This document shows, piece after piece, positions 1 through 5,639 of a stretch of DNA of 5,671 bases (within the stretch, counting starts at the first letter, position 1; every line of letters begins with the position of its first letter). A model generated the notes under the pieces. That model saw nothing but the letters and a program-made list of their open reading frames with translations. It made no database searches and was not told the origin of the DNA. The DNA comes from Pseudoxanthomonas sp. (lineage in GTDB: Bacteria > Pseudomonadota > Gammaproteobacteria > Xanthomonadales > Xanthomonadaceae). The DNA lies in assembly GCA_026785795.1 (NCBI GenBank), contig JAJAZJ010000063.1, forward strand, positions 1-5,671, written 5' to 3'. Position numbers and translations under genes: made by a program.

Positions 1-4
1 CCCC

Positions 5-53
5 AAGCCCGAATCCCGAATCTCCATTCCCCAATCCCCAATCCCCAATTCCC
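5..53. repeat. Seven-unit heptad tandem repeat (AATCCCC type)
   Basis: Seven consecutive 7-bp units can be read without gaps: AAGCCCG, AATCCCG, AATCTCC, ATTCCCC, AATCCCC, AATCCCC and AATTCCC. The array then runs into an A-tract that contains the start codon of the methyltransferase gene. The complementary strand carries runs of three or four G spaced by three or four bases, which satisfies the usual pattern for an intramolecular G-quadruplex (positions about 26-53). Heptameric G-run repeats of this kind are, to my knowledge, a recognised intergenic feature of Xanthomonas-group genomes. The array may extend left of the window. A function in expression of the downstream gene is inference only. 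Confidence 0.85.
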
Positions 54-58
54 AAAAA

Positions 59-649
59 ATGCCCAAACACTACGACCAAGCCTACTTCCAGCGCTGGTAC
101 CGCGGCAGCGATATCGGTGGCCCGCGGCGGCTTGCGCGCAAGGTGGCGCTGGCGGTGGCCTGTGCCGAGTACTACCTTGAGCGGCCCATCCGCACGGTGC
201 TGGACATCGGCTGCGGCGAAGGCGCATGGCGCGCGCCGCTGCTGAAGCTGCGGCCCAAACTGCGTTACCTGGGCTTCGACAGCAGCGCGTTCGCAATCAG
301 CAGGCACGGCACGCGACGCAACCTGCATTTCGCCCGCTTCGGCGACTTCGCCCTGCTGCGCCCCTGCCCTCCCGTCGACCTGCTGATCTGTGCCGACGTA
401 TTGCACTACCTGCCCTCGCGCGAGCTGCAGCGTGGCCTCCCCGGCCTGGCGGAACTGTGCGGCGGTGTCGCCTACCTGGAAACCTTTGCCCGCGAGGATG
501 AGTTCGAGGGCGACCACGCCGACTTCCAGCCGCGCACGGCGGCGTGGTACCGCAAACAATTCAACGCCCACGGGCTGCAGTCAGTCGGGTCGCACTGCTG
601 GCTGGCAGCGGCGCTGGCCGACCAGCTGGCGGCATTGGAACGGGCTTAG
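59..649 (+). CDS. Class I SAM-dependent methyltransferase, substrate unknown
   Basis: The 196-residue product is a small cytoplasmic Rossmann-fold methyltransferase that should transfer the methyl group of S-adenosylmethionine to an unidentified acceptor. Motif I, the SAM-binding glycine loop, is VLDIGCGEGAW at residues 47-57. The acidic residue ending strand 2, which usually binds the ribose hydroxyls, is Asp74 in YLGFDSS. The motif IV-like segment is VDLLICADVLHYLP at residues 106-119. The N-terminus (YDQAYFQRWYR) is a common opening for this family, and there is no other in-frame ATG, so the start at 59 is favoured although no Shine-Dalgarno sequence precedes it; the heptad repeat occupies that position. 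The length is short but complete for a stand-alone class I enzyme. The next gene is 186 bp downstream on the same strand and is not obviously related. The family call is secure; the substrate cannot be read from the sequence. Confidence 0.9.
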   Translation: MPKHYDQAYFQRWYRGSDIGGPRRLARKVALAVACAEYYLERPIRTVLDIGCGEGAWRAPLLKLRPKLRYLGFDSSAFAISRHGTRRNLHFARFGDFALLRPCPPVDLLICADVLHYLPSRELQRGLPGLAELCGGVAYLETFAREDEFEGDHADFQPRTAAWYRKQFNAHGLQSVGSHCWLAAALADQLAALERA

Positions 650-652
650 CCC

Positions 653-673
653 CTCGCTTGTGCGCAGCGCGAG
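653..673 (+). terminator. Weak hairpin after the methyltransferase gene
   Basis: Four bases past the stop codon, CTCGC (653-657) pairs with GCGAG (669-673) around an 11-nt loop that itself contains the palindrome TGCGCA. No T-tract follows, so this is not a canonical intrinsic terminator. It may slow or end transcription or stabilise the 3' end of the message. Confidence is low. Confidence 0.2.
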
Positions 674-781
674 AGGCCTGGGAATGGTCGCTTTGGGCTT
701 CGCCCCATGCCACTTCGCCCAATCGCACCGCCCCGCCCCCCCCTACCTGCTGAGCGGGCAAGTGAGGAGGCCGCCCGGGCT

Positions 782-802
782 TTGCGGTATGCTGCGACGC
801 AA
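782..802. promoter_or_regulatory. TTGCG-N11-CGCAA dyad upstream of phaZ
   Basis: A perfect 5-bp inverted repeat, TTGCG (782-786) and CGCAA (798-802), lies 33 bp before the phaZ start. It surrounds TATGCT (788-793), which resembles a -10 hexamer. No good -35 hexamer is visible at the expected spacing, because GAGGAGG occupies that area. The dyad could be an operator for a phaZ regulator, but it is short and a chance match is possible. Confidence 0.25.
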
Positions 803-835
803 CACCTGACCCAATTCGCTGGTTTCCTCCTGATG

Positions 836-2080
836 ATGCTTTACCAATGGCACGAACTCAGCCGCACCCTGATGGCCCCGTGGATCCACCAGGCCCAGGC
901 CAGCGCAAGGATTTTTTCCGACCCCAATAGCTGGCTGTCCACGCTGCCCGGCGCTGATCGCATGTCGGCGACCAATGAACTGATGCACCGCCTGGGCAAG
1001 GACTACGAGAAGCCGGCGTGGAACATCCACAAGATCGAGGTAAACGGTGCCTCCGTGCCGGTCGTGGAGCAGGAAATCCTGGCCACGCCGTTCTGCCGCC
1101 TGCTGCGCTTCAAGCGCTACACGGACGAAGTGAAAAGCATCGCGGCCATGAAGAAGGAGCCGGTGGTGCTGGTCGTGGCGCCGCTGTCCGGCCACCATTC
1201 CACCCTGCTGCGCGACACCGTGCGCACCCTGTTGAAGGACCACAAGGTCTACGTCACCGAGTGGATCGATGCACGCCTGGTGCCTGCCGAAGCGGGCGCG
1301 TTCGGCCTGGATGACTATGTCGCCACGGTGGAGGATTTCATCCGCCACATCGGCGCCGAGAACCTGCACGTGATCAGCGTATGCCAGCCGACCGTGCCGG
1401 TACTGGCCGCGGTGTCGCTGATGGCTGCACGCGGCGAAGCCACGCCGCGCTCGCTGGTGATGATGGGTGGCCCCATCGATGCCCGCCACAGCCCCACCCA
1501 AGTCAACGACCTGGCCACGAAAAACCCGCTGTCGTGGTTCCAGGACCACGTGATCCACACCGTGCCTGCGCCGTATGCCGGGGAAGGACGCAAGGTCTAT
1601 CCCGGGTTCCTGCAGCATGCCGGCTTTATCGCCATGAACCCCAGCCGCCACTTCATGTCGCACTGGGATTTCTATGCCGACCTGGTCAAGGGCGACCTGG
1701 AAGACGCGGAGTCACACCGCCAGTTCTACAACGAGTACAACGCGGTCCTGGACATGCCCGCCGAGTACTACCTGGATACCATCCGCACCGTGTTCCAGGA
1801 GTTCCTGCTGCCGCGCAGCAAGTGGAAGATCAAGGGTGAGCTGGTGAATCCCGCCGCCATCAGGAAAACCGCCCTGCTGAGCATCGAAGGCGAGCTGGAC
1901 GATATCTCCGGCCTGGGCCAGACCGCTGCCGCGCACGGCCTGTGCGCCGGCATTCCCAAGTCCAGGCATCAGCACATCACGGTCAAGGGCGCCGGCCATT
2001 ACGGCATCTTCAGCGGCCGCCGCTGGCGCGAGGTGGTGTATCCCGACGTGCGCGATTTCATCGCCAAGTACGCAGCGTAG
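836..2080 (+). CDS. phaZ: Intracellular polyhydroxybutyrate depolymerase PhaZ
   Basis: The 414-residue product hydrolyses stored poly(3-hydroxybutyrate) in intracellular granules, releasing hydroxybutyrate units for carbon and energy use. It is an alpha/beta-hydrolase with a cysteine nucleophile. Cys183 sits in the elbow SVCQP, Asp355 in GELDDISG and His388 in GHYGIF, the same residue numbers I recall for the catalytic triad of Ralstonia eutropha PhaZ1 (419 aa). Other family segments are APLSGHH (115-121), FIRHIGAENLHVISVCQP, MMGGPIDARHSPT, NEYNAVLDMPAEYYLDTIR and the C-terminal FSGRRWREVVYPDVRDFI. The open frame continues upstream to 707, but that 43-residue extension is Pro/Ala/Arg-rich and unlike the family. 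MLYQWHE at 836 is the standard family N-terminus, and an adjacent ATG at 833 would add one Met. No Shine-Dalgarno sequence is near 836. There is no signal peptide, as expected for the intracellular class. No PHA synthase or phasin gene is in view. Confidence 0.96.
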   Translation: MLYQWHELSRTLMAPWIHQAQASARIFSDPNSWLSTLPGADRMSATNELMHRLGKDYEKPAWNIHKIEVNGASVPVVEQEILATPFCRLLRFKRYTDEVKSIAAMKKEPVVLVVAPLSGHHSTLLRDTVRTLLKDHKVYVTEWIDARLVPAEAGAFGLDDYVATVEDFIRHIGAENLHVISVCQPTVPVLAAVSLMAARGEATPRSLVMMGGPIDARHSPTQVNDLATKNPLSWFQDHVIHTVPAPYAGEGRKVYPGFLQHAGFIAMNPSRHFMSHWDFYADLVKGDLEDAESHRQFYNEYNAVLDMPAEYYLDTIRTVFQEFLLPRSKWKIKGELVNPAAIRKTALLSIEGELDDISGLGQTAAAHGLCAGIPKSRHQHITVKGAGHYGIFSGRRWREVVYPDVRDFIAKYAA

Positions 2081-2087
2081 TGGCTTC

Positions 2088-2220
2088 CCTTCCCCAGCGG
2101 GGGAAGGTGGCGCGCAGCGACGGATGAGGGCGGAATCAGCCCGTGCGAAAGCAGCGCTCCGTCAAACTGCAGGTTCCCGCCCTCGTCCGCCCTGCGGGCA
2201 CCTTCCCCCAGAGGGGAAGG
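2088..2220. repeat. Long imperfect palindromic intergenic element with terminal hairpins
   Basis: This element fills nearly all of the 151-bp convergent gap between phaZ and the sensor gene. The left arm (2088-2135) and the reverse complement of the right arm (2174-2220) align along their whole lengths with a few mismatches and a one-base indel, leaving a spacer of about 38 bp. Each end also folds alone: CCTTCCCC (2088-2095) pairs with GGGGAAGG (2100-2107) across a 4-nt loop, and the same 8-bp stem recurs at 2201-2208 and 2213-2220. The GGGGAAGGTG...GGATGAGGGCGG wording is typical of dispersed intergenic repeats in proteobacteria with high GC. The element could act as a bidirectional transcription barrier or mRNA 3'-end stabiliser, although no T-tract follows either stem. 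It encodes nothing and lacks a transposase. Calling it a miniature mobile element is inference. Confidence 0.8.
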
Positions 2221-2231
2221 ACAAAACGCGT

Positions 2232-3143
2232 TTACACCACCGCGTTGCGCACCAGCAGGTGCTTGGCCAGGCGGCCGTGCAGCCTGCCGATAAAGCGTGC
2301 CAGATGCAGGGTGGCGAACAGCAGCAGCAGGCCGGCGATTGACATCAGCGGCAGCAGCCATGGCACCGCACTGGGGTCCACGCTGCCCAGGCTGATGAAG
2401 TCCGGGCTGTCAACGAACAAGTAGGCAATCGGTGCGCCGATAAAGGCCAGCGAAGCCAACAGCAGGGTGACCGCAATCGTGAAGTAGGCGGCACCCAACG
2501 GCATCATCAGCAGGAAGTAGAGCATCGCGGTCCAGCTGCGGCCGTCGGTGAACATGTCCTTGATCCGCTCCAGCCAACCCTTGCCGCGCTGCGTGTACAG
2601 GGGCCGCCGCGGCATGCGTTCACCCAGCAGTGTCTCCACGACGCGGCCTTCCACCAGCGACAGCACCCGGATCAGGGCCAGGAACAGCACCAGCAGCGGA
2701 ATGCCGATGATCAGGATCAACAGGCTCAGCGACAGGCTGGCGCCGGTGGTGACCACGGTGAAATAGAAGATGCCGGTCGCCAGCGACAGCAGCATGTAGA
2801 ACAGTGCACCGTAGGTGCGCGGGTCCACGACCACGCCGAAGAACTGGCCCATCGCAGACTTGCGCTTGGCCTGCAGCGGAGCGCGCAGCGCGCGATTTAC
2901 CGTAACCTCGGTGTCGCGGTAGATCTCGGCCACTTCGGCCGGCGCGCCGTAGCTGCCGGCCACCGATGCGATGACTTCGGCTTCGTTCTTTCCGGATTGC
3001 TCGGCGAACTCCGAGCGCAGGTATTCCTCTGCGTCGTATACGGCGTCCTGGATCATCGCCGGGTCGGCGCCGCGTAGCGCCGCACGCAACTGTTCCAGGT
3101 ATTCGGGAATGGTGGTGGGCAGGTGGCTCTGGGTGGTGTTCAT
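2232..3143 (-). CDS. HAAS/DUF1700-like plus 'sensor' domain membrane protein
   Basis: The 303-residue product is predicted to be an inner-membrane signalling protein. Residues about 10-80 form a soluble helical segment (IPEYLEQLRAALRGADP...DAEEYLRSEF...GSYGAPAEVAEIY) that matches the HAAS/DUF1700 type found beside PadR regulators. After a basic linker near residue 92 comes a membrane region resembling the 'sensor' domain fused to some actinobacterial histidine kinases. It has hydrophobic segments at about 111-134, 136-163, 205-245 and 260-283, with repeated family-like wording (GALFYMLLSLATGIFYF and TAMLYFLLMMPLGAAYF). No histidine kinase or other catalytic domain follows, and there is no cleavable signal peptide. 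Its ATG overlaps the stop of the padR-like gene as ATGA, so the two are almost certainly translated together. The likely role is to sense a membrane or envelope cue and influence the PadR partner. That role is inferred; the ligand is unknown. Confidence 0.8.
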   Translation of the reverse strand: MNTTQSHLPTTIPEYLEQLRAALRGADPAMIQDAVYDAEEYLRSEFAEQSGKNEAEVIASVAGSYGAPAEVAEIYRDTEVTVNRALRAPLQAKRKSAMGQFFGVVVDPRTYGALFYMLLSLATGIFYFTVVTTGASLSLSLLILIIGIPLLVLFLALIRVLSLVEGRVVETLLGERMPRRPLYTQRGKGWLERIKDMFTDGRSWTAMLYFLLMMPLGAAYFTIAVTLLLASLAFIGAPIAYLFVDSPDFISLGSVDPSAVPWLLPLMSIAGLLLLFATLHLARFIGRLHGRLAKHLLVRNAVV

Positions 3144-3505
3144 TCGAGTATCCCCATCAGGACGGAGTCAACGGAGTCGCGGGTTGCGCGCCAGGCGGCG
3201 ACCCATTCGTGCAGGGTGGTCCGCCCTGCTGCGGTGATGCGGTAATAGCGGCGCGGCGGGCCGGACATGGACGGCTCGACGAAGCTGTCCAGCAATCCGG
3301 CGCCCTCCAGGTTGCGCAGCACCGGGTACAGGGCACTTTGCTTGCCGCTGAGCACCCCCTCGCCCACGCGTTCAAGCTGTTTGGCGATCAGGTAGCCGTA
3401 CATCGGCTCGTCGGCCTTGGCCAGCACCGCCAGCAGGGCCAGCGACACCGTGCCCGCGCTCAGCTCTTTCTGGAATTTCTTCAGCTGCAGGTCTGGTTCG
3501 TTCAT
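3140..3505 (-). CDS. PadR-family transcriptional regulator
   Basis: The 121-residue product is a small winged-helix DNA-binding protein of the PadR family, the short PadR-s2 type. Family hallmarks are the opening helix with SLALLAVLAKADEPMYGYLIAKQL (residues 21-44), the recognition-helix region GKQSALYPVLRNLEGAGLL (54-72) and the beta-wing GPPRRYYRITAAGR (82-95). A C-terminal helix (96-121) should support dimerisation. The start at 3505 is set by a strong Shine-Dalgarno sequence, AGGGGAGG (3516-3509), three bases before ATG. The stop codon overlaps the start of the HAAS/sensor gene by four bases (ATGA, 3143-3140). PadR proteins are usually repressors, often of their own operon, that release DNA on binding a small molecule or partner. 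Autoregulation from the divergent region next to it is likely but not shown. The effector cannot be deduced. Confidence 0.93.
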   Translation of the reverse strand: MNEPDLQLKKFQKELSAGTVSLALLAVLAKADEPMYGYLIAKQLERVGEGVLSGKQSALYPVLRNLEGAGLLDSFVEPSMSGPPRRYYRITAAGRTTLHEWVAAWRATRDSVDSVLMGILE

Positions 3506-3520
3506 GTGCCTCCCCTTTGC

Positions 3521-3600
3521 ATGGACCGCTAGGTTGGAGGGAATACTAGTGTTGAGTTAGGTATAGTGAATGTGCCATTAGTCATCCACTTGGTCATCGG
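3521..3600. promoter_or_regulatory. Divergent promoter/operator region, padR-like and cyclophilin genes
   Basis: This 80-bp stretch is clearly richer in A and T than its surroundings and lies between two divergent genes. For the minus strand, a candidate promoter is TGGATG (3588-3583), 17 bp, TATACC (3565-3560), which would give a leader of roughly 48 nt. On the plus strand, TATAGT (3562-3567) overlaps the same bases, and TTGAGT (3552-3557) is a possible -35 for a poor downstream -10. Candidate operator elements are ACTA (3545-3548) with TAGT (3564-3567) as a dyad, the direct repeat TAGTG at 3547-3551 and 3564-3568, and GTCATC at 3581-3586 and 3593-3598. That a regulatory region lies here is fairly safe; the exact boxes are uncertain. 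Confidence 0.45.
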
Positions 3601-3648
3601 CCGGCAGGCAGGCAGAATCGGGGCTCATTCCCTGCCAGGCCCCGTCCC

Positions 3649-4554
3649 ATGCCCCTGCGCCCCGCCCTGCTGGCCTGCGCCATTGCCCTGATGTGCCTTC
3701 CGCTGGCCGCCGAGCCGCCCAAGTACCGGAGCGCCCAGGAGATCATCGACGCCGCGCCGGCGGACGCCTGGCGCACGCTGGACCCGGCCAACACCCTCTA
3801 TCTGGAATTGGGGGGCGGACGCGTGATCATTGAACTGGCCCCGCAGTTCGCGCCGGCGCACGTGGCCAACATCCAGACCCTGGCCCGGGAGCGCTTCTGG
3901 GATGGGCTGAGCATCTACCGCTCGCAGGACAATTTCGTGGTCCAGTTCGGCGACTCCGCCGCAGACGAAGCAACGGCGAAACCGCAGGGCTCGGCAAAGG
4001 CGAAGCTTCCTGCGGAATTCGCCCGCAAGAGTGAGGGGCTCAAGTTCAGCGCCCTGCCCGACAGGGACGGCTGGGCGGCGCAGGTGGGTTTCGTGGACGG
4101 GTTTCCTGCCGGACGCGATCCCGCCAGCGGCCAGGTATGGCTTGCCCATTGCTACGGCACCCTGGGTGCGGGCCGTGGCGCCGAGCCGGACAGCAGCAAC
4201 GGCAGCGAACTGTACGTGGTCACCGGCCAATCCCCGCGCCAGCTGGACCGCAACATCACCAGCGTGGGCCGCGTGGTCAGCGGCATGGAGCTGCTGAGCG
4301 TGATCGCGCGCGGACCGCAGCCTATGGGCTTTTACGAGAAGCCCGGGCTGCGCACGCCGATCAAGGCGATACGGCTGGCCAGTGAAGTGCCGGAAGCCGA
4401 GCGCACCCCGCTGCAATTGTTGCGCACGGATTCAACGGCCTTTTCCGATGCCACCGAAGCGCGCCGCAACCGCCGCGATGGCTGGTACGTGCAGCCGGCG
4501 GGGCATATCGATCTTTGCAACGTGCCGCTGCCGGTGCGTACTACTGGCAGCTAG
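3649..4554 (+). CDS. Exported divergent cyclophilin-type peptidyl-prolyl isomerase
   Basis: The 301-residue product is a cyclophilin-like protein predicted to act in the periplasm, where such enzymes catalyse cis-trans isomerisation at proline and assist folding. Residues 1-21 form a signal peptide: MPLR, a hydrophobic core rich in Ala and Leu, then a likely cut after PLAA. The fold begins at about residue 48 ([28 protein letters not shown]). The usual FHR...FMxQGGD motif reads [14 protein letters not shown] (89-102), keeping Arg91 and Gln99. SELYVV (186-191) and [18 protein letters not shown] (199-216) match later cyclophilin strands. Substitutions at several usual active-site positions, an insertion of about 60 residues (103-163) and a tail of about 55 residues mark it as divergent. 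Only a weak AGG (3637-3639) precedes the start. It is divergent from the padR-like gene and may share its regulatory region. Confidence 0.88.
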   Translation: MPLRPALLACAIALMCLPLAAEPPKYRSAQEIIDAAPADAWRTLDPANTLYLELGGGRVIIELAPQFAPAHVANIQTLARERFWDGLSIYRSQDNFVVQFGDSAADEATAKPQGSAKAKLPAEFARKSEGLKFSALPDRDGWAAQVGFVDGFPAGRDPASGQVWLAHCYGTLGAGRGAEPDSSNGSELYVVTGQSPRQLDRNITSVGRVVSGMELLSVIARGPQPMGFYEKPGLRTPIKAIRLASEVPEAERTPLQLLRTDSTAFSDATEARRNRRDGWYVQPAGHIDLCNVPLPVRTTGS

Positions 4555-4599
4555 TACGCCACCTGCGGATACTGATGAAACTTGTCTCGAAATCGAATA

Positions 4600-4620
4600 C
4601 CGCAATCCACCTGGTTGCGG
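4600..4620. terminator. Hairpin in convergent gap, possible bidirectional terminator
   Basis: In the 78-bp gap between two convergent genes, CCGCAA (4600-4605) pairs with TTGCGG (4615-4620). The stem extends by CC/GG after one bulged T, leaving the loop ACCT. It lies 46 bp after the cyclophilin stop and 13 bp after the DUF2785 stop. No strong T-tract follows on either strand; the minus side has only TATTCGATTT. It is a plausible but weak terminator. Confidence 0.35.
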
Positions 4621-4632
4621 CATCCGCTGGAA

Positions 4633-5565
4633 TCAGGGGACGGACTTCAGCGCCACCACCACAGGTGCCTTGAGCGCCTGGATCTGCGCGTCGCCCGATT
4701 GGTCGGCTTCCAGGTACAGCCCGGTCAGGAACGCGAGCAGGTCGTGCCGGCGGGCCAGCCAGCCGCTGTCTGCGTACGCCTGTGCTGGATCGCCGATGCG
4801 CGCGGGCAATGTGCTGAACCACGCGGTCCACTCCGCCTCACTCAGCAGGCCGCGTTTGGCGATGGACAGGACCGGACGCGCCAGGCGTCCCGGCTCGCCG
4901 TGGACATAGGCATGGGCTGACTCCGGCACCACCTGCGTCGCCAGCGCCGCCAGGATCTGGTCGACCTGGGCGCGCTCCACGGCCGGGTTCAATGCCAGCT
5001 GCAGCAACCAGTCACTGCCGTGGGCCACGGAATGGCGCCAGCCCTCTGCGTCGTCGTAGCCGCGATAGTCGCTGACGGAGCGCAGGAACTGGGTCGCCGC
5101 CTGCACCATCGCCACCCGCTCACCGGGCGACATCCAGGCCGCGATGCGGTCGGTGCGCGCCACCTCCGAGAGCACCAGCGCGGCGAACGAGCGGCGAAAA
5201 CCGTCGACGTCTTCTTCCTTCAGCATGGCGTACAGTCGATCACGCAGCTGCGCGCGCACCGCAGGCGCCAGCTGGTCACCGCGTAGCCATTCCGTCAGCG
5301 CCTCATACGCGATGCCGTCGCGAAGCTTCGGGTCCGGGCTGGACAGGCATCCCAACAGCCCGAGCGCCAAGGTCTCGCGTGCGCTGACGTCGTCCAGGAT
5401 GAAGCCCTGCTGTTTCAGCAGCTGCAGCGAACTCATGTCCGTGCCCTCCGGCGGGCACTGGTCCTGGGCCACGGCGGTGAGCGGCGACAGCACCGCCATG
5501 CACAGCACGGCACGCAGCAGGACAGGACGGGAGTAAGTGGATCCAGGATGCCGGGAGGACTTCAC
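4633..5565 (-). CDS. Secreted DUF2785-family protein
   Basis: The 310-residue product belongs, by pattern, to the DUF2785 family, whose biochemical role is not known to me. The family signature appears as DYRGYDDAEGWRHSVAHGSDWLLQLALNP (split here as DYRGY at 166-170 and GWRHSVAHG at 175-183), followed by EPGRLARPVL at 224-233. The rest is mostly helical, suggesting a repeat-like all-alpha fold. The GTG at 5565 is chosen as start. It has GGAG seven bases upstream and directly opens a signal peptide of about 33 residues (basic region, then VLLRAVLCMAVLSPLTAVA, with cleavage before QDQ). The frame stays open to a TTG at 5616, which would add 17 polar residues before the signal and is less likely. 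A 25-codon ORF upstream ends across this GTG (GTGA), so translation may be coupled. The mature protein probably resides in the periplasm. Confidence 0.8.
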   Translation of the reverse strand: MKSSRHPGSTYSRPVLLRAVLCMAVLSPLTAVAQDQCPPEGTDMSSLQLLKQQGFILDDVSARETLALGLLGCLSSPDPKLRDGIAYEALTEWLRGDQLAPAVRAQLRDRLYAMLKEEDVDGFRRSFAALVLSEVARTDRIAAWMSPGERVAMVQAATQFLRSVSDYRGYDDAEGWRHSVAHGSDWLLQLALNPAVERAQVDQILAALATQVVPESAHAYVHGEPGRLARPVLSIAKRGLLSEAEWTAWFSTLPARIGDPAQAYADSGWLARRHDLLAFLTGLYLEADQSGDAQIQALKAPVVVALKSVP

Positions 5566-5639
5566 GGTCTGGCTCCACAGCAGTGGCTGATGGTTAGCGA
5601 CTCGATCGTGCCGCAACGGCAGCTTCCGGAATATTGCAT
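5562..5639 (-). CDS. Short Cys-rich ORF, GFA-like N-terminus, coupled to DUF2785 gene
   Basis: A 25-codon ORF starts at ATG 5639 and is preceded by an excellent Shine-Dalgarno sequence, AGGAG (5651-5647), with a 7-nt spacer. It ends at TGA 5562, which overlaps the GTG start of the DUF2785 gene as GTGA. The peptide opens MQYSGSCRCGTI and later contains HCC, giving four cysteines. The opening closely resembles the N-terminus of GFA-family zinc proteins (pattern YxGSCxCGxI). That suggests either the surviving 5' end of a truncated GFA-family gene, or a short leader peptide that drives translation of the next gene. The signals for translation are seen directly; the GFA relationship is judged from only about ten residues and could be chance. 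Confidence 0.4.
   Translation of the reverse strand: MQYSGSCRCGTIESLTISHCCGARP

Noticed and set aside
5..53. CRISPR array
   Set aside because: Units are only 7 bp and contiguous, with no unique spacers and no cas gene nearby.
695..706. GGGC-TTC-GCCC mini-hairpin as terminator or RNA element
   Set aside because: The stem is only 4 bp with no T-tract, and such TTCG-type words are common by chance at this GC content.
707..835. N-terminal extension of phaZ from ATG 707
   Set aside because: The extra residues are Pro/Ala/Arg-rich, unlike PhaZ. Catalytic residue numbering fits a start at 836 exactly.
743..1663. A 306-codon minus-strand open frame opposite phaZ
   Set aside because: It is the antisense shadow of a strongly conserved gene in high-GC DNA. 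Its His/Gln/Arg-rich translation has no family resemblance and no start signals were seen.
2232..3143. Histidine kinase identity for the sensor-domain protein
   Set aside because: No H-box, N-box or ATPase motifs are present, and the protein ends shortly after the last membrane segment.
3649..3696. Lipoprotein signal (LLAC at residues 7-10 or ALMC at 13-16) in the cyclophilin
   Set aside because: LLAC comes too early for a hydrophobic core and ALMC lacks a small residue before Cys. A standard cleavage after PLAA fits better.
4571..4597. Hammerhead ribozyme-like core, CTGATGA followed by CGAAA
   Set aside because: The ten bases between the two boxes cannot form stem II, and flanking stems I and III with a cleavage site are not apparent.
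5566..5616. TTG 5616 as the start of the DUF2785 protein
   Set aside because: It would place 17 polar residues before a well-formed signal peptide. GTG 5565 has a better-placed GGAG and couples to the upstream ORF.
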